Below, one piece after another: positions 33,601-44,903 of a stretch of 64,000 nt of DNA; the stretch's first letter is position 1, and each line of letters begins with the position of its first letter. A program made the translations under genes and the position numbers. This DNA is from Parachlorella kessleri (taxonomy: Eukaryota > Chlorophyta > Trebouxiophyceae > Chlorellales > Chlorellaceae). The notes below the pieces were generated by a model. It ran no database searches and was not told the DNA's origin. It saw only the letters and a list, made by a program, of their open reading frames with translations. The stretch spans positions 1 through 64,000 of the forward strand of contig BBXU01001519.1 in assembly GCA_001598975.1 (NCBI GenBank), given 5' to 3'.

Positions 33601-36600
33601 CGCCCCACGTGCTGCGAACGGCGGACGCTGTGGCACGCAAGATGCAGGTGAGGGTGGCAGACATCGGTGCCGTGCCAGTCAGTCTGCCAGGGATGCCTCC
33701 CGCAGCTGCGGCTTGTGCCCTGCTAGCGGCGTGTCCGGCCACGCACCCTAGTCTGAGACAGGACCAAGGGTGGCGACCTCCCTTGGGTTTACCTCTTCCA
33801 TGGGTTTACCTCTTCCATGCATGTTGCCCAGGGGCGCCCCCAATACCCAACCCAACCCAGCCTGTGTGGAGGTGCGATCCCCCCCCCCTCCTGGGATCCA
33901 ATGTGCACCAGTGCCGTGCAAGAGGGCAGTTGGCACGTGACAGTGACAGGTGTCCCTATCTCGCAGCTGCCTCGCTAGCCCGGTGCGTGCTGGTTGGCTG
34001 ACAAGCGTCAGCTGTCATGCTCACAGGACGAGATAGGCGCGGGCGACCGGCTGTGGGAGCTGCTGCAGCCGCGCAGCGGCGGCGGGCCCCTGCTCGAGCA
34101 GCTCAGCGACGCGATTGCTGCCGCCGAGAGCTTCCCCAACTTGCAGGTGGGTAGGGGGGTACTACAAGCACTTGCACAACCGATATATGCGTTATGATAT
34201 GAGTATGTAGTACCTATGAAAGGTAAGGGAGCAGTTCCCGGCCGGCGTTGCTGGCAAGCTCGCGGCAGTGCTGCAAGCGTTCAGTTGCTGAGTCGCTCGC
34301 AAGCCTTTGTCGAGCTGAGGGGGTGAGACGGAGCTCGAAGAAGGGAAGGCAGGAGAGAGAGCGCTGGACAGGTGCCCATGCATGCCAGTTGTGTGTCTGC
34401 CTTGCTGACAGCAAGTACTTTTTGGTTGTGGTAGGGCCTGCCTTTGTAGCGCCGGGGCGGGCTGGTGTCATAGCTTACCAGCTTGGCACCCTTGGCATGA
34501 CCTGCACATGCTTGCCGACCGTCCCGCCCATCGGCCTGCCGTCCATGCTTTGCCTGCTGCTTTGTCTGGCGGTGGTTGGGCGTCCTTGCTTGGCCCCCCT
34601 GGTCAGGCATTGGGAGCACACGCAGGTGTCTGGCAGAGCTTCTATCCCTGCCTCCGCTCTCATGTGCCTCAACTCACTTGAAGACAACCACATGATTTGG
34701 GTAATAGACTTGCTGCTGGTCCCTTCGCCTGGTGGCAGGCCGAGGTGGAGCAAGCCAGGGGCCTGAGGGAGCGGTGGATTCGGCGGTCCGAGGCGCAGGC
34801 GCAGTTGGACGCGGTGGTCGATGACGTGGCGGCGCCGGCGCCGGACGGCCTGCTCAGCAGACCCCCGGGCGGAGGCCCGCCCGTGGTGGATGCCGGTGAG
34901 TGGCCCGCTGGTTTCCTTGGTGGATTTGGTGGCAGGCGGTGCTAACCAAGGAGTGTTAGGGGCAGCCTGTGCTACCTACAGGGCTGGATGCACGTGTGCT
35001 TCCTTGTCGTTGGGTGTGGTTGTTCCTGGGGTGTTCCCTGAGGTGTTCCTGAATGTGCAGACGGACCTGAGGAAGCTGTACGCAGTCGTCAGGCCGGGTG
35101 CTGTAGAGAGGTGCTTTGCGGATGTTCGCATCAGACTGGGGTACGGGTGAGAGCCGGTGTGTGGCTAAGCAGAGCCAGTCAGCGCCAGAGGTCGGAGTCG
35201 GGAAAGGTATACCAGTCCAAGGAAATCGCCTAGGGGTAGCGTAGCCCGCCCAATGCATGTTCGAAGCAGCTAGCCGGCTACTGCAACTCTCCCTCTCGCC
35301 CTCGTCCCCTGCAGATGCGTTCTGGCGCGAGTTGAATGGCCGGCTGTCGCGACTGGAGGAAGCGGCGGAGGCGGCACGGCAGGCCAACATTGGCGTGTCG
35401 CGGGCAAAGCGTGTCCTGAAAGAACTGGCGGGGCAGGGGGCCGCGGTGGAGGCAGCTGCCAGGCTGGACGAAGCGCTGGCGGAGGGCAGGGGTGGCTCTG
35501 GCGCTATCAAGGTGATTTCAACCGTTGTGAGCCTCGAGGGAATGCCTAGACGAGCAGGGGCAGTGGTCTTGATAACTGGCCTCAGGCGGAGCGGTGCTTC
35601 GGGGAATGGAGTGCGGGTAATGAGGAGGTTAGTGTGCTGAGCGCCACACGTGCTCTAGCTTCTCTTAGCCGCGCACAGGCAGGGCCAGGTGCGCAGTGGT
35701 ACATGTCCATGGGCGGCTGCCAGGGTGACGAAGCGCTGGCGTGAAAACAAAGTCCGCATGGCCCTCCTCCAGCTAGACTTTAGCTGTAGCTCACTGCTCT
35801 GCCCATGGTTGGGCCTTCCAGAGCCTTTTCCGCCTCTGTTTACACTACATGGTGTGTTCCTGACCTGAGTGCCAGGTTGGGCACCAGGTCCAGGCGAAGC
35901 AGACCCTGAGCAGGTGGTATGCCTGCTGAACCTCCCTGCAGGCTGCTCTGGCCAAGGCGGAGGCGGCCCTGGCTGGGGCCTCAGGGGGCGCCGGCTGCGC
36001 CTGCGCCTTCCAGCTGGGCGCCGAGCTGCTCACCCCTCGCATACAGGTAGGCTTGCAGCCCCAGTGGTGCGGACCCGTTATACTGATGGGTGGTGTTGAG
36101 GCATGCCACTGAGGTTGCCCAAGCAGTGTAGCCTGCACAGCTGGCGTTGTGCTGGACGGCCGTGGCTCTCGTGTAATTCCCCGTCGTGGGCCCGGCTGGC
36201 TGCCTGGCTGGCTGGCTGGCTGACGTGGGGTTGAGCTGGGCCTTAGCCATGCAGGCTAGGAACAGGGTGGGTGCCGTGTTGGAGTGGGAAGTGCATCCGG
36301 CACTGGCAGCGTGGCACTTCCACCCGGCTCACGCCCCACGGCCCTCGTCTTGTGCCACCAGCTGGGTGGTCAGCCCTGCCCCCACAACCTACGCAGCTTC
36401 CTAGTGTGCAAGCCTGCCTGCCTGCCTGCCCATCTGTCTCCAGGTGGCACGGGGCAAACTAGAGCTGGAGAGGGCGGCGGAGGGCCTGGCACGCACGGTG
36501 GCCAGCTGCAAGGGCGTGGGCGACTTACCGAGGCTGGAGGCTGCCATTCTGGCGGCGCGCAAGCTGGGCGCGCAAAGCATGCACCCCGAGGCGTACAGGT

Positions 36601-39600
36601 GAGACTGGGCGGGCCTTGGTGGGGAGTGGGGGGTAGTTCCTAAGTGAAGGGTGTTGGGTTGAGCCGGCTAGACGCTCGCGTGAGAGGCACGGAGTAGTAA
36701 AGGGAGTAAAATTTGTTCTGAGAGGAGGCGGGATGGAGGGAAGGGTCAACAGCCCTGTGTTTGTGATGGCAAGCTTGGTGGGCATTGTGATGCCGCTGAG
36801 CCTCTGGGAGAACAAGCTGGTCTTTGGAATAAGGACTATTTGTAATATCAGAGAGGGCTGCCGCACACTCCATGTAGCTGTACTGGGGCGGCACTGGGAT
36901 CCTCTCACAACCAACCCCCATACCTGTAGCTGCCACGAGAACTCTGAACTCTTAAAGGGCCCTGAAGGGCCCTCACGTCGCCTCGTCCTAGGTGACTAGC
37001 AGGGGCATCTCACCGCTCTGCAGGGCCGCGTCTGAGCTGCGGGGCAGGCTGGAGGCGGCCTCGCGGGCTCGGTCTAACCTAGAGGGGGCACTGCGCGGCC
37101 TGCAGAAGAACGGCAGGCAGGAGGATGTAGATGCAGGTTGGGCTGCCCACCTCGCACCGCGTGCTCGCCGTGCTAGGGTACCGCCTGCCGGCGCGCTGGC
37201 TCGCTGGCTGACCTGTCTCGCCTTCAGTACGGCTGTGTTGGAGGGGCACCGCGCAGTGTGTCGTACCCAAGAGGATGACGCTGGACGTGCGCGGCATGTC
37301 CCTCGGGTGCTTGCCTGTGGTAATGGTCAGTCCGTCGCCCGAATAGTGCGAACAATTCTGCTGCTATGCTGATGAAGATGTTGTTGTTTCCGTGGCTTCA
37401 GTGGAGCGTGCCGTTGAGGATGCCGCGGCGACCGGCGAGCTGCTGTCTGCGGACTGCGGCAAAGCACGCGAAGCGGTGCAGCGCTGGCGCGCCGCCGCCG
37501 CCAGCGAGGCCAAGCTGACCAAGGCGCTGCGCGAGGGCGCCGGCACGCAGCAGCTGTCGCGTGCCATCAAGGTTGGCTTGGCAGCACTTATTCATGCCCT
37601 GTTCATCCTGCTGGTTCAAGCGGCCTGTCCAGATGGCCATGTGGGGAGCTGTGCTCGGGAGGCAGAAGGGGCGTGCGCTGGGAGAGTTACCAAGTGCTCA
37701 GCGCCCACGACTCTTTAAGCTACATGTATGTAGCCCACTTGCCAGGCTCGTGGTGGGTGCACCCTTCCTCATGTGGTGGTGCTGGCTTGCAGAGGCTGTA
37801 CACCTAGCGCACCACGGGGCTTACCAATGTCATGGTTCAGATACTTTTTGGTTGTGATGCCCAGTTGGTGGTGGTTTGCGTGACATGGTGCACGTGTGCC
37901 AAGGCCCCTTGCCAGGCTTCTGGTGGGTGCACTGCTCCCCTTGTGCCTTTTAGAGTGACTTGTGATATGTGTGCTGACTCCCTCCGGCCCCGCGCTGCGC
38001 ACGCTTTGCGTAGGAGGCTGCGGCAAGCGGCGTGAAGGTAGGCGAGGCGCGGCGGCTGCTCAAGGTTATGCAGGGCCTCGAGGCGGCGGTACAGGCAGCG
38101 CTTGAGGGGCCCTTCCAGTACCAGGCGCTGAAGGTAGGTACATGCTTGTGTTGTTTGTGTTTTCCGACAAGAAGCTTTGGCTCGGGGGCTTCCATAAGCG
38201 GCAAGGAGCTGGGACTGCGTTGATCGTGAGGTTGTGGGAATGCACTGGTGCGACAGTCGCAGTACTGTACTCTGGATGATGGCAGCTGTGGCGTCGGGCA
38301 TGTGCCAGGAACGCAGGATTTGCATTGCTTGGCCCTGCATGTGCTCCTGCCAGCGGGTGGCAGGATGTACGGCTGCCATGTAGCTGATCCTGAACCTTCG
38401 CACCTTCCTAGCAGGGGCATGGTGCAAAGCTGTGCAAAGGCAATGCCTAAACTAGCCATCGCCGCATGGGTCAGATGGCTAGAGATACCCACGCGTTATC
38501 CAAGCGGTTCCTACGCAAGGAGCTATAGCTTGAGCTGACCAAGCAGTCACCCAGCACTGTCTGCAGGCAAAAATAGAGGGTGCCGAAAGTGGAGGGGCAC
38601 CCCCTGGCCTGGTAGCGTCCGCCCGCGCAACCATGCACCAGCTGCTGCTTCGGGAAGTTAAGGGCGAGCTGGATGCGGTGCTCAAGGCCGAGCGCAACAA
38701 GGCGGACAAGAGCGTGACGCAGCGGTTTTCCGCCCTCAAGGTGCGCGTTCTGCTGGACGGTAGGGCCTCGTGGCGGGGAGGTGCCTGCCATGGCTGCAGC
38801 AGCACTGCCATGGAGCAAGGCTCCCGTGTGAGACCCAAGGTGTAACTGCTGCAGTAGAGCATCCGGAGCCGCCAAGCTCCCAGCTGCGCGGGGTAGGATT
38901 TGATCGATGCCCGCTCCCTGGGTCTCCTTCCCTTGCAGGCGGTGCTGGACAAAGCCGAGGCGGTGCTGTCCATGGACGGCGAGCCGCCACAGCATGCACA
39001 GCATGGCCAAAGCGCGGCAGGCGCTGGCACCGCCTCCTACCCGCACTCACGTCTGGAGGTCGCAGCCAGCTCAGACACGCCCCGGGGAGCCCGGCTGGCT
39101 CACTCCTCCTCCGCTGCCTCCCAGTCCTTTAGCCAGGAGGTGGGGGATGCGTGGGAGGAAGACACAGCTGCCTCTGGGGCGGCGCCCGGAGCTGAACCAC
39201 CCGGGGCGGCGCATGCCCTCCCTGCTGCTGTTGCCGGTGGCGGCAAGGCAAAGACACGCAGCATAGAGCGGCTGGCAGACAGCTCTAGTAGCCAGCCTCT
39301 GTCACCTTCCTCAAGCAGCGGCGCCCGGGGACTGAGCCGAGCAGACACCGGGGCCTCGGCTGCCGCCAGCGAAGGGGCTTGGGTGCTGAGCAGGACAGGC
39401 ACCGACGCGTCACTGACAGCTAGTGAGCGCGGGGCCGGCACGGAGACATGCCTGTCGGCGGGTGCCTCTGCGGCAACTAGCCCGCGGAAAGCGGGCGGTC
39501 AATGTGCAACCAGCGCTGCTGCAGGGACCGCGGCCTCAGCTGGTGTTGCCAGCAGGGGTGCAGCAGCAGCTAGCGGCACCGATGCCCTTACCGCTGATGT

Positions 39601-42600
39601 AGCGGGACCTGCGGGGGTGGGCCCGACGGCCGCGGGCGTCGCAGTTGAGGACAATAGCTCCCGAGGCTTTGGGGCGCCCCAGGAGAGCCGAGCAGACCTC
39701 TCAGCCAGAAGCCTCTCTACAGCAGTGCCTTCTGTGGATGGCAATGGTGCATCCCAGCCAGCTATCCATGCTAGCACCCCAGGGACACAGTCTGCTGAGG
39801 CTCTCTGCCAGCCCTTGGAGCCCTCTGAGGCAGCCAGCGATGTAGCGGAGGAGCCCAGCGAGCAGCCGGGGGAGCCGCCGGGCGAGGGGGAGGCTGCCTT
39901 GCAAGCAGGCGAGGAGCCCGCGCTGGTCTCCAGCAGTGATGAAGGGGAGGGGGCGGAGGGGGAGGATGACCTGGCGGCAGTGCTGCGGATGGTGAGGCGG
40001 GCCAAGCGGCAGCTGGCTCGCGAGGAGGCGGAGCAGGTGCGTGGGGAGGTTGTGTGCATGGACCCTTCTGAACCCCTGAAAGCTGAGCGGCTGGCCTGGA
40101 TACTGCTGCTCCGGGGTGATGCCCGGGTGAGGGTCCCGAAGGCCTGTAGGCTCCCTGGTCTTTGATGCACCTAAAACCTGCACACATGCTCTGTTGCACT
40201 AGTTTTGCTCGCGCACCATAAGGACAGCTGTTAGCCAAGTTTCAAGCCGTAATTTGGTCTTCGACGGTCGCCGCAGGACCCAAGTTGTGCCCCCAGCCGC
40301 CTTGTCTCACCTGTCACCGCCGTTCGCACTGTTATTTGTTTGCAGGCACGCATTGAGCGGGAGCGGGCCGAGGAGGCGCAGGCGCGGCGGGAGGCGCAGG
40401 CGCAGCTCAAAGCTGAGCGGGAGAAGGCGGACCGTGAGCGAGCCGAGAAGTGAGTCTTGTCACAGCCAGCCAGCGTGGTCTTGGACAATGACAGGAGGCG
40501 CGGAACGAGGCCCTGGTCCGCCTGGGCCTGCCAGTGTGGTCGGAGCTATGCTGCGTTTCAAGCAGAGGTCGGCTGGGGGAGCTGTTTGCGCAGGATAAGG
40601 TGACATGAAAAGTCAGAGGCTGCCCCCGCGATGCTCGCCACTTTGTGAAAGAGGCAGCGCTGCGTGCTGTGCAGGGCCAAGGCGGAGCGTGCGGAGCGTC
40701 GCGCGGCACAGGAGGCGGCCAGGGCGGAGCGGCGCGAGAGGGAGCGGCAGGCGAGGGTGGAGCGGGAGAGGGAGCGGGAGGGGCGGGAGCGGGCCGCCAG
40801 GGAGCATTTTGCCGCGCTGCAGCGGCAGCGGCGGGCGCAGCAGCAGCAGCAGGCGCAGGGACATGCGCTGGCGTCGCCACACAAGGTGGGCGGTGGAGGC
40901 TGTACATTTGCACTTGTTCCGTGCTTTGGGTGGGCCGTGGTGTTGTGGGGTTGCTTGCCGGCGGCTGTTGCATGCACGTAAAGGTGCGTAATTGCAGGAG
41001 GGGCGGCTGTCGGTCAGTCTGCTGATATTTCTCCTCGCATGGTGGGCCTGCTGCTTGACTTGTGCTTCCCGGTGGTTCTTCCCATCACCCTTAGGCTGAG
41101 CACGGCAGTAAGAAAAGCGGGACGTGTTGAGTGGAGTTTTAGGGCGACTGTGAGTTGCGCTTCATTCCCTGCTGCTTCCTGAACACGCCATGCTCAGCCA
41201 GTCCCTCGCGTTGTGCTGCAGGTTTTTGCGGGCGAAGGAGCCAGCGACGCAAGCCTTCAAGGTTCAGTCGCAGGCCTGACCAGCCCCCATGGCGGCGCCC
41301 TGGCGCAGCCGCAACACCCTCCCAGCCCGCTGCCGCCGCGCGCTGCGGCCATGCTGGACGCAGCACAGCGGGCACAGCACGCCAGGGCCGACAGCCTGGA
41401 GATGCTGTCAGTCAGGACCGGCCTGCTGGACTTACTGAATGACCACCCCGGCGAGGCGGAGCCAGGTGGGCACCACGCTGTGCACGAGGCGCTCTTTGCC
41501 CCCCTCTGCAAGCCATGGTTGCGCCCCAGGCCGGGTCAGAGGCGTTTGCAGGTCCTACGATGCCGCGGGCCTTGGTTTCCTGTAGCCTACGGGTAGACGC
41601 CCTCCCTGCAGCAACACTCGCAGCCGGTTCCTCCCTCATGAAGGTCGCTCGGTACCTAATTGGTTGGTTTACTCTTTCGCCCTGCTCACCCTGCAAACCT
41701 CGCTTTGCATTTTTGCCGCTTTCCTTCAGGCGTCGGCACCCTGGGACCTCTGGGTGGTGGGCTCCTGGGGAACCACCCACCCCACTCCTCCCAGTCCTCC
41801 CTATTGAGTCCCACCAGCACCTCCACTACTGGGGAGGGAGGGTGGGAAGGGGGGCCTGGGGCTGGTAGCACCTCAGGCACAGCACAGCAGGCGGGGGAGG
41901 CCATGTCAGGGCCGCTGGGGACGTCCAGGTGGCAAAGCGGGGAGCATGGGGTCCCAGCAGGCCTGGCGTCATCGCTGACAGGTGGGTCGCCTGTTCAGCG
42001 CCGCCTCGTGCCATCGATGTGCGTGTCAGGTGGTGGGTGGTGGGGCTTGTTTCGTTCACAGGCAATCTGAGAAGTCACTGACGTAGTGCTTGACTGAGTC
42101 TGTGACTGTTTGATGTGTGTCTGGTGCTATGTTTCTTGCTTGACTGTATTTCATGTGCCCAATTGGGGAGGGCTTGTGAACTCTTGCAAAGTGTCAATAC
42201 AAAACCTGAAAACTTTCGTCCCTTGCACCTCGTGATGTGCAGGCTCGGAGCAAAGCTTGGGCGCAAGTCTGCTGTCCCCTGACTGGTCTCCAGCACGGCT
42301 AGGAGCACCCAACAGGATCCGATTCTCGGATCTTGGCGGCGCCAGCTGGCTTGCCGAGGGCGGTGCTGGGCCCCCCACATCCAGTGGTGCCAGCGCTATC
42401 TCGGCCTTGGAGAATGCAGCAGCAGCCCTTCCCCAGTGCTCGTCTGGCCTGGGGCTGCCAGCACTGGCCCAAGGCGGCAACAGGGGGCTGGGTGCGGCTG
42501 CTGGGAGCAACCTGGGCTTGGGTGGCGCAGGCAGCGGCAGCAGCCTGTGGGGGCCTAGCGGCTCAGAGGCCGGGACGGGGCCTGGTGCCAGCAGCAGCAG

Positions 42601-43993
42601 TGCCATGCTTGGCCCGCACTTTGCACCCCTAGGCATGGCTCGGGATGACCTTGCTTTGCTGGGGCTCAACCGAGCCGACACCTCTTCATCCAGCATCTGG
42701 CAGAGCGCGCAGAGCAGCACTGGAGGCGAGGGCTGGGGCGCTGGGGCCAACACCAGCGGCCGCGGCCTGTCGCTGGCTGGGCTAGACATTGCATCGGGCA
42801 GCTTGCTGGCAAGCGCACTGTCGCCCCCAAGGGCACCCACTGGCGTAAGCGTGGGCGGTGCAGCTGGCATGTCGCCACAGCAGCAGCAGCGGCAGCAGCA
42901 GCTGCTTGCGGCAATAGATGCAGCCAAGGTCCAGGTGCAGCAGAACCAGCTGGCTGCTGTGGCTGCAGCCCAGCAGGCACAGCAGCAGCAAGGGCGGGTC
43001 TGCAAGTACTTCCTGCAAGGGTTCTGCAGGGAGGGCCACAAGTGCCGGTACCTCCACACCACCGCTACGCTGGGCCCAGCGCAACAGGCACAGCAGCAGC
43101 TGGGCCTGGGTTCCCTTTCACCGCGCATACTGGGGCCTCCTGCCCTGGGCCCAGAGAACACTGCTGCAGCGCTGTCAGCTTTCCAGGCCAGCCGGCTCGG
43201 ACTCCAGTCCCTGCTGGGAGGCCCTGCCGGCATAAACACCACCAGCGGCGCCGCTGCTGCGCCATTGCAGCTCTCTAGCGGAGGAGGTCTGTCAATGCCC
43301 ATGAGCGGGGTCGGCCCTCCCACTGAGAGCCTTGGGGTTGCTGTGTCTGTCGGCGCAGTTTCCAGCTTTGCCTTCGGCGCCCCTGGCTCTTTGGCCTTCA
43401 ACTCGGCGCCATCCAGCCGCTCCCCTACCCCCGATGTGAGGGCCATGCAGACCTCGGGCTCTCTGGCCAGCACTTTAGGCCCCCTTCCCCTGCCGCCAGC
43501 GGCCGGCCCGCAGCTAGGGCGTGCCTCCTTCCCAGGCCCCGGCAGCTCCCTAGGCCCGCTCTCTCCTCCCCGCCTGACCGGCGGTGCCGGCATGGGTTCT
43601 CTTTATGCCCCAAGCCCCGGCCGCAACGTGGCAGCGCCTGTATTCCACCCAGCGGCATCAGCACCGCTCTCGATGGAGCCATCATCCGGCCTTGGCCGCC
43701 CTGCTCCCACCGGCGCCACAACTGGCGGCAGCGGCAGCGTCGACTACGAGGCTGCGGCCGCTGCTTTGCCTGCTGTGCCACCTGGGGGCACGACCCACGG
43801 TCAAGGTGTTTCTGGTCCTATGGCTGGGCCCGTGGGTGAGCAGCAGGAGGGCCAGCTATTGCTCCCAGATGGCGCAGGGGCTTCCACTGATGGGGGCTCG
43901 CCAAATAGGGATAGGGACCACTATGGGCTGCCAAGTGAAGCCTCGCTATTCAGTGACTTGCTGCCAGAGGCTCCCGCTGGTGGGTCCCTGTAA
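27657..43993 (+). CDS. Giant ankyrin / transmembrane / coiled-coil / CCCH zinc-finger protein, 24 exons, about 2,525 aa
   Basis: Exons: 27657-27956, 28375-28863, 29136-29286, 29732-29978, 30370-30850, 31372-31511, 32022-32487, 32753-32954, 33517-33647, 34027-34146, 34739-34895, 35315-35511, 35942-36046, 36444-36598, 37024-37136, 37402-37571, 38014-38133, 38567-38740, 38939-40036, 40346-40449, 40675-40885, 41222-41465, 41730-41981, 42243-43993. All 23 junctions keep phase with good consensus, which argues for one gene. An ankyrin repeat lies near residues 280-312 (TALHCAAIRGNPAQVDHLLL). A hydrophobic segment sits near 380-398 (AWLRVVVLCLLCLLGLWG). Roughly residues 650-1,800 are Ala/Arg/Glu/Leu-rich coiled coil, broken by a ~330-residue Ser/Ala/Gly-rich linker in exon 19. 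The last exon is low-complexity Gly/Ser/Ala/Pro with poly-Gln and one CCCH finger near residue 2,197 (CKYFLQGFCREGHKCRYLH, spacing C-x7-C-x5-C-x3-H), normally an RNA-binding module. Function is unknown; RNA binding at a membrane or scaffold is inference. The start codon could lie in an earlier exon. Confidence 0.78.
33095..33290 (+). other. Degenerate copies of exon 8's 3' end inside intron 8 of the ankyrin/CCCH gene
   Basis: The end of exon 8 (about 32910-32970) reads GTGCAGTACGACATGCAGAC then AGGTGAGGTGCAG. Two related stretches follow in the intron: one around 33119-33165 (GTGCGGTACGACCTGCAGAC, then AGGCGCAGTACAGAC), and one around 33207-33290 that begins CTGGCGGAGGTGTTGCCGCT and ends GCGAGGTGCAGAC. 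They look like decayed tandem duplicates of the exon edge. Confidence 0.6.
33785..33818. repeat. 17-bp tandem duplication in an intron
   Basis: GGGTTTACCTCTTCCAT occurs twice without a gap in intron 9 of the ankyrin/CCCH gene. Confidence 0.85.
36193..36222. repeat. GGCT microsatellite
   Basis: Short run of GGCT/CTGG tetranucleotides in intron 13 of the ankyrin/CCCH gene. A matching GCCT run lies at 36412-36430 just before exon 14. Confidence 0.8.
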
Positions 43994-44903
43994 CGGTGGC
44001 TTTACAGTACTGACAGCACTACTTTGCAGTGTCTTGGTGTCCGTCGATTAGTCAAACCGTGGGCCTTGCACAGCTGCCGCCATTGTCTGATGTGTGTCCC
44101 TGTTGGGCTTGGCATTGTTGGCTGTTTGTTCCATGCTGGGGAAGTACGTCACTTACGACGTGCAATCTGCTGTTGTGCTTCTTGTCAAGGGTTCCGTGCT
44201 CGGTGCTGCTGCTTGTCACTCCTCCTGCTAATCTGCTTGAAACCTCTTGACGCACATATGATTACCATTATGACATCCTGTAAGGGCTTGTGGAGTCTAT
44301 GGAGAAATGCAGGCGTCCCTGAGCTTCGGAAGCCAAGTCACGGACACACCTTTGCAGCGTGTGGTGCTGGGCAGCATAAAAGTCGACATGACCTTTGTCC
44401 CTGCCTGCTGTTTTCCTGACAACTGATCAGAAACGAATCAGCACAATTGACGCCCAGACCCACCAGCTCGGCAAGATGCTGCTGATTGCCGCATGCATGG
44501 CAGATTGCCTTTCAATCAAGCTCGCCACATGGCCTTACCGCGGCCGCACAGCACAGCATGGGTGTGTTTGCACCCCTTGCAATTCACGCCAAGAGTTGCA
44601 GGCCTCACAACCATTAGGCCTTCCCATGCTCTGCACATGTCTTGTATAAGCTAGCCGCCGTTCCTCCATCATTGCAGTGAACTGGCAGTGCAGGACAGCA
44701 ACCGCGTGCAGCCCAAGCGGCAGACAGCACACCCCCTGCAGGTGTGGTTTCAATTTTGTGTGTCAGCTTCTGCTCTTATAGGGTACCATGCCCTTGATGG
44801 CCAATGGGCCCATGGGAACAACGCTTGCTTCGTCACGCCAGCACTTCAGCTTCCTTTGTCCTTCAGCCTCATGGCACGATATCGTGTTTGTGTGGCTGCA
44901 GCC
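43994..44903. other. Spacer between ankyrin/CCCH gene and the MYND cluster
   Basis: This 910-bp stretch holds the 3' end of the preceding transcript, with a TGTAA (chlorophyte-type poly(A) signal) at 44279, and the promoter of MYND-A. A CAG acceptor directly before the MYND-A ATG suggests a spliced 5' leader. No extra gene is supported. Confidence 0.5.

Noticed and set aside
38900..40165. 421-codon plus-strand frame as a separate gene
   Set aside because: It is exon 19 of the ankyrin/CCCH gene with intron read-through at both ends; splice sites at 38939 and 40036 keep phase with neighbouring exons.
42151..43593. 480-codon open frame on the minus strand
   Set aside because: It is antisense to the last exon of the ankyrin/CCCH gene. 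GC-rich Gly/Ser/Ala codons rarely create stops on the opposite strand, and the translation has no family features.
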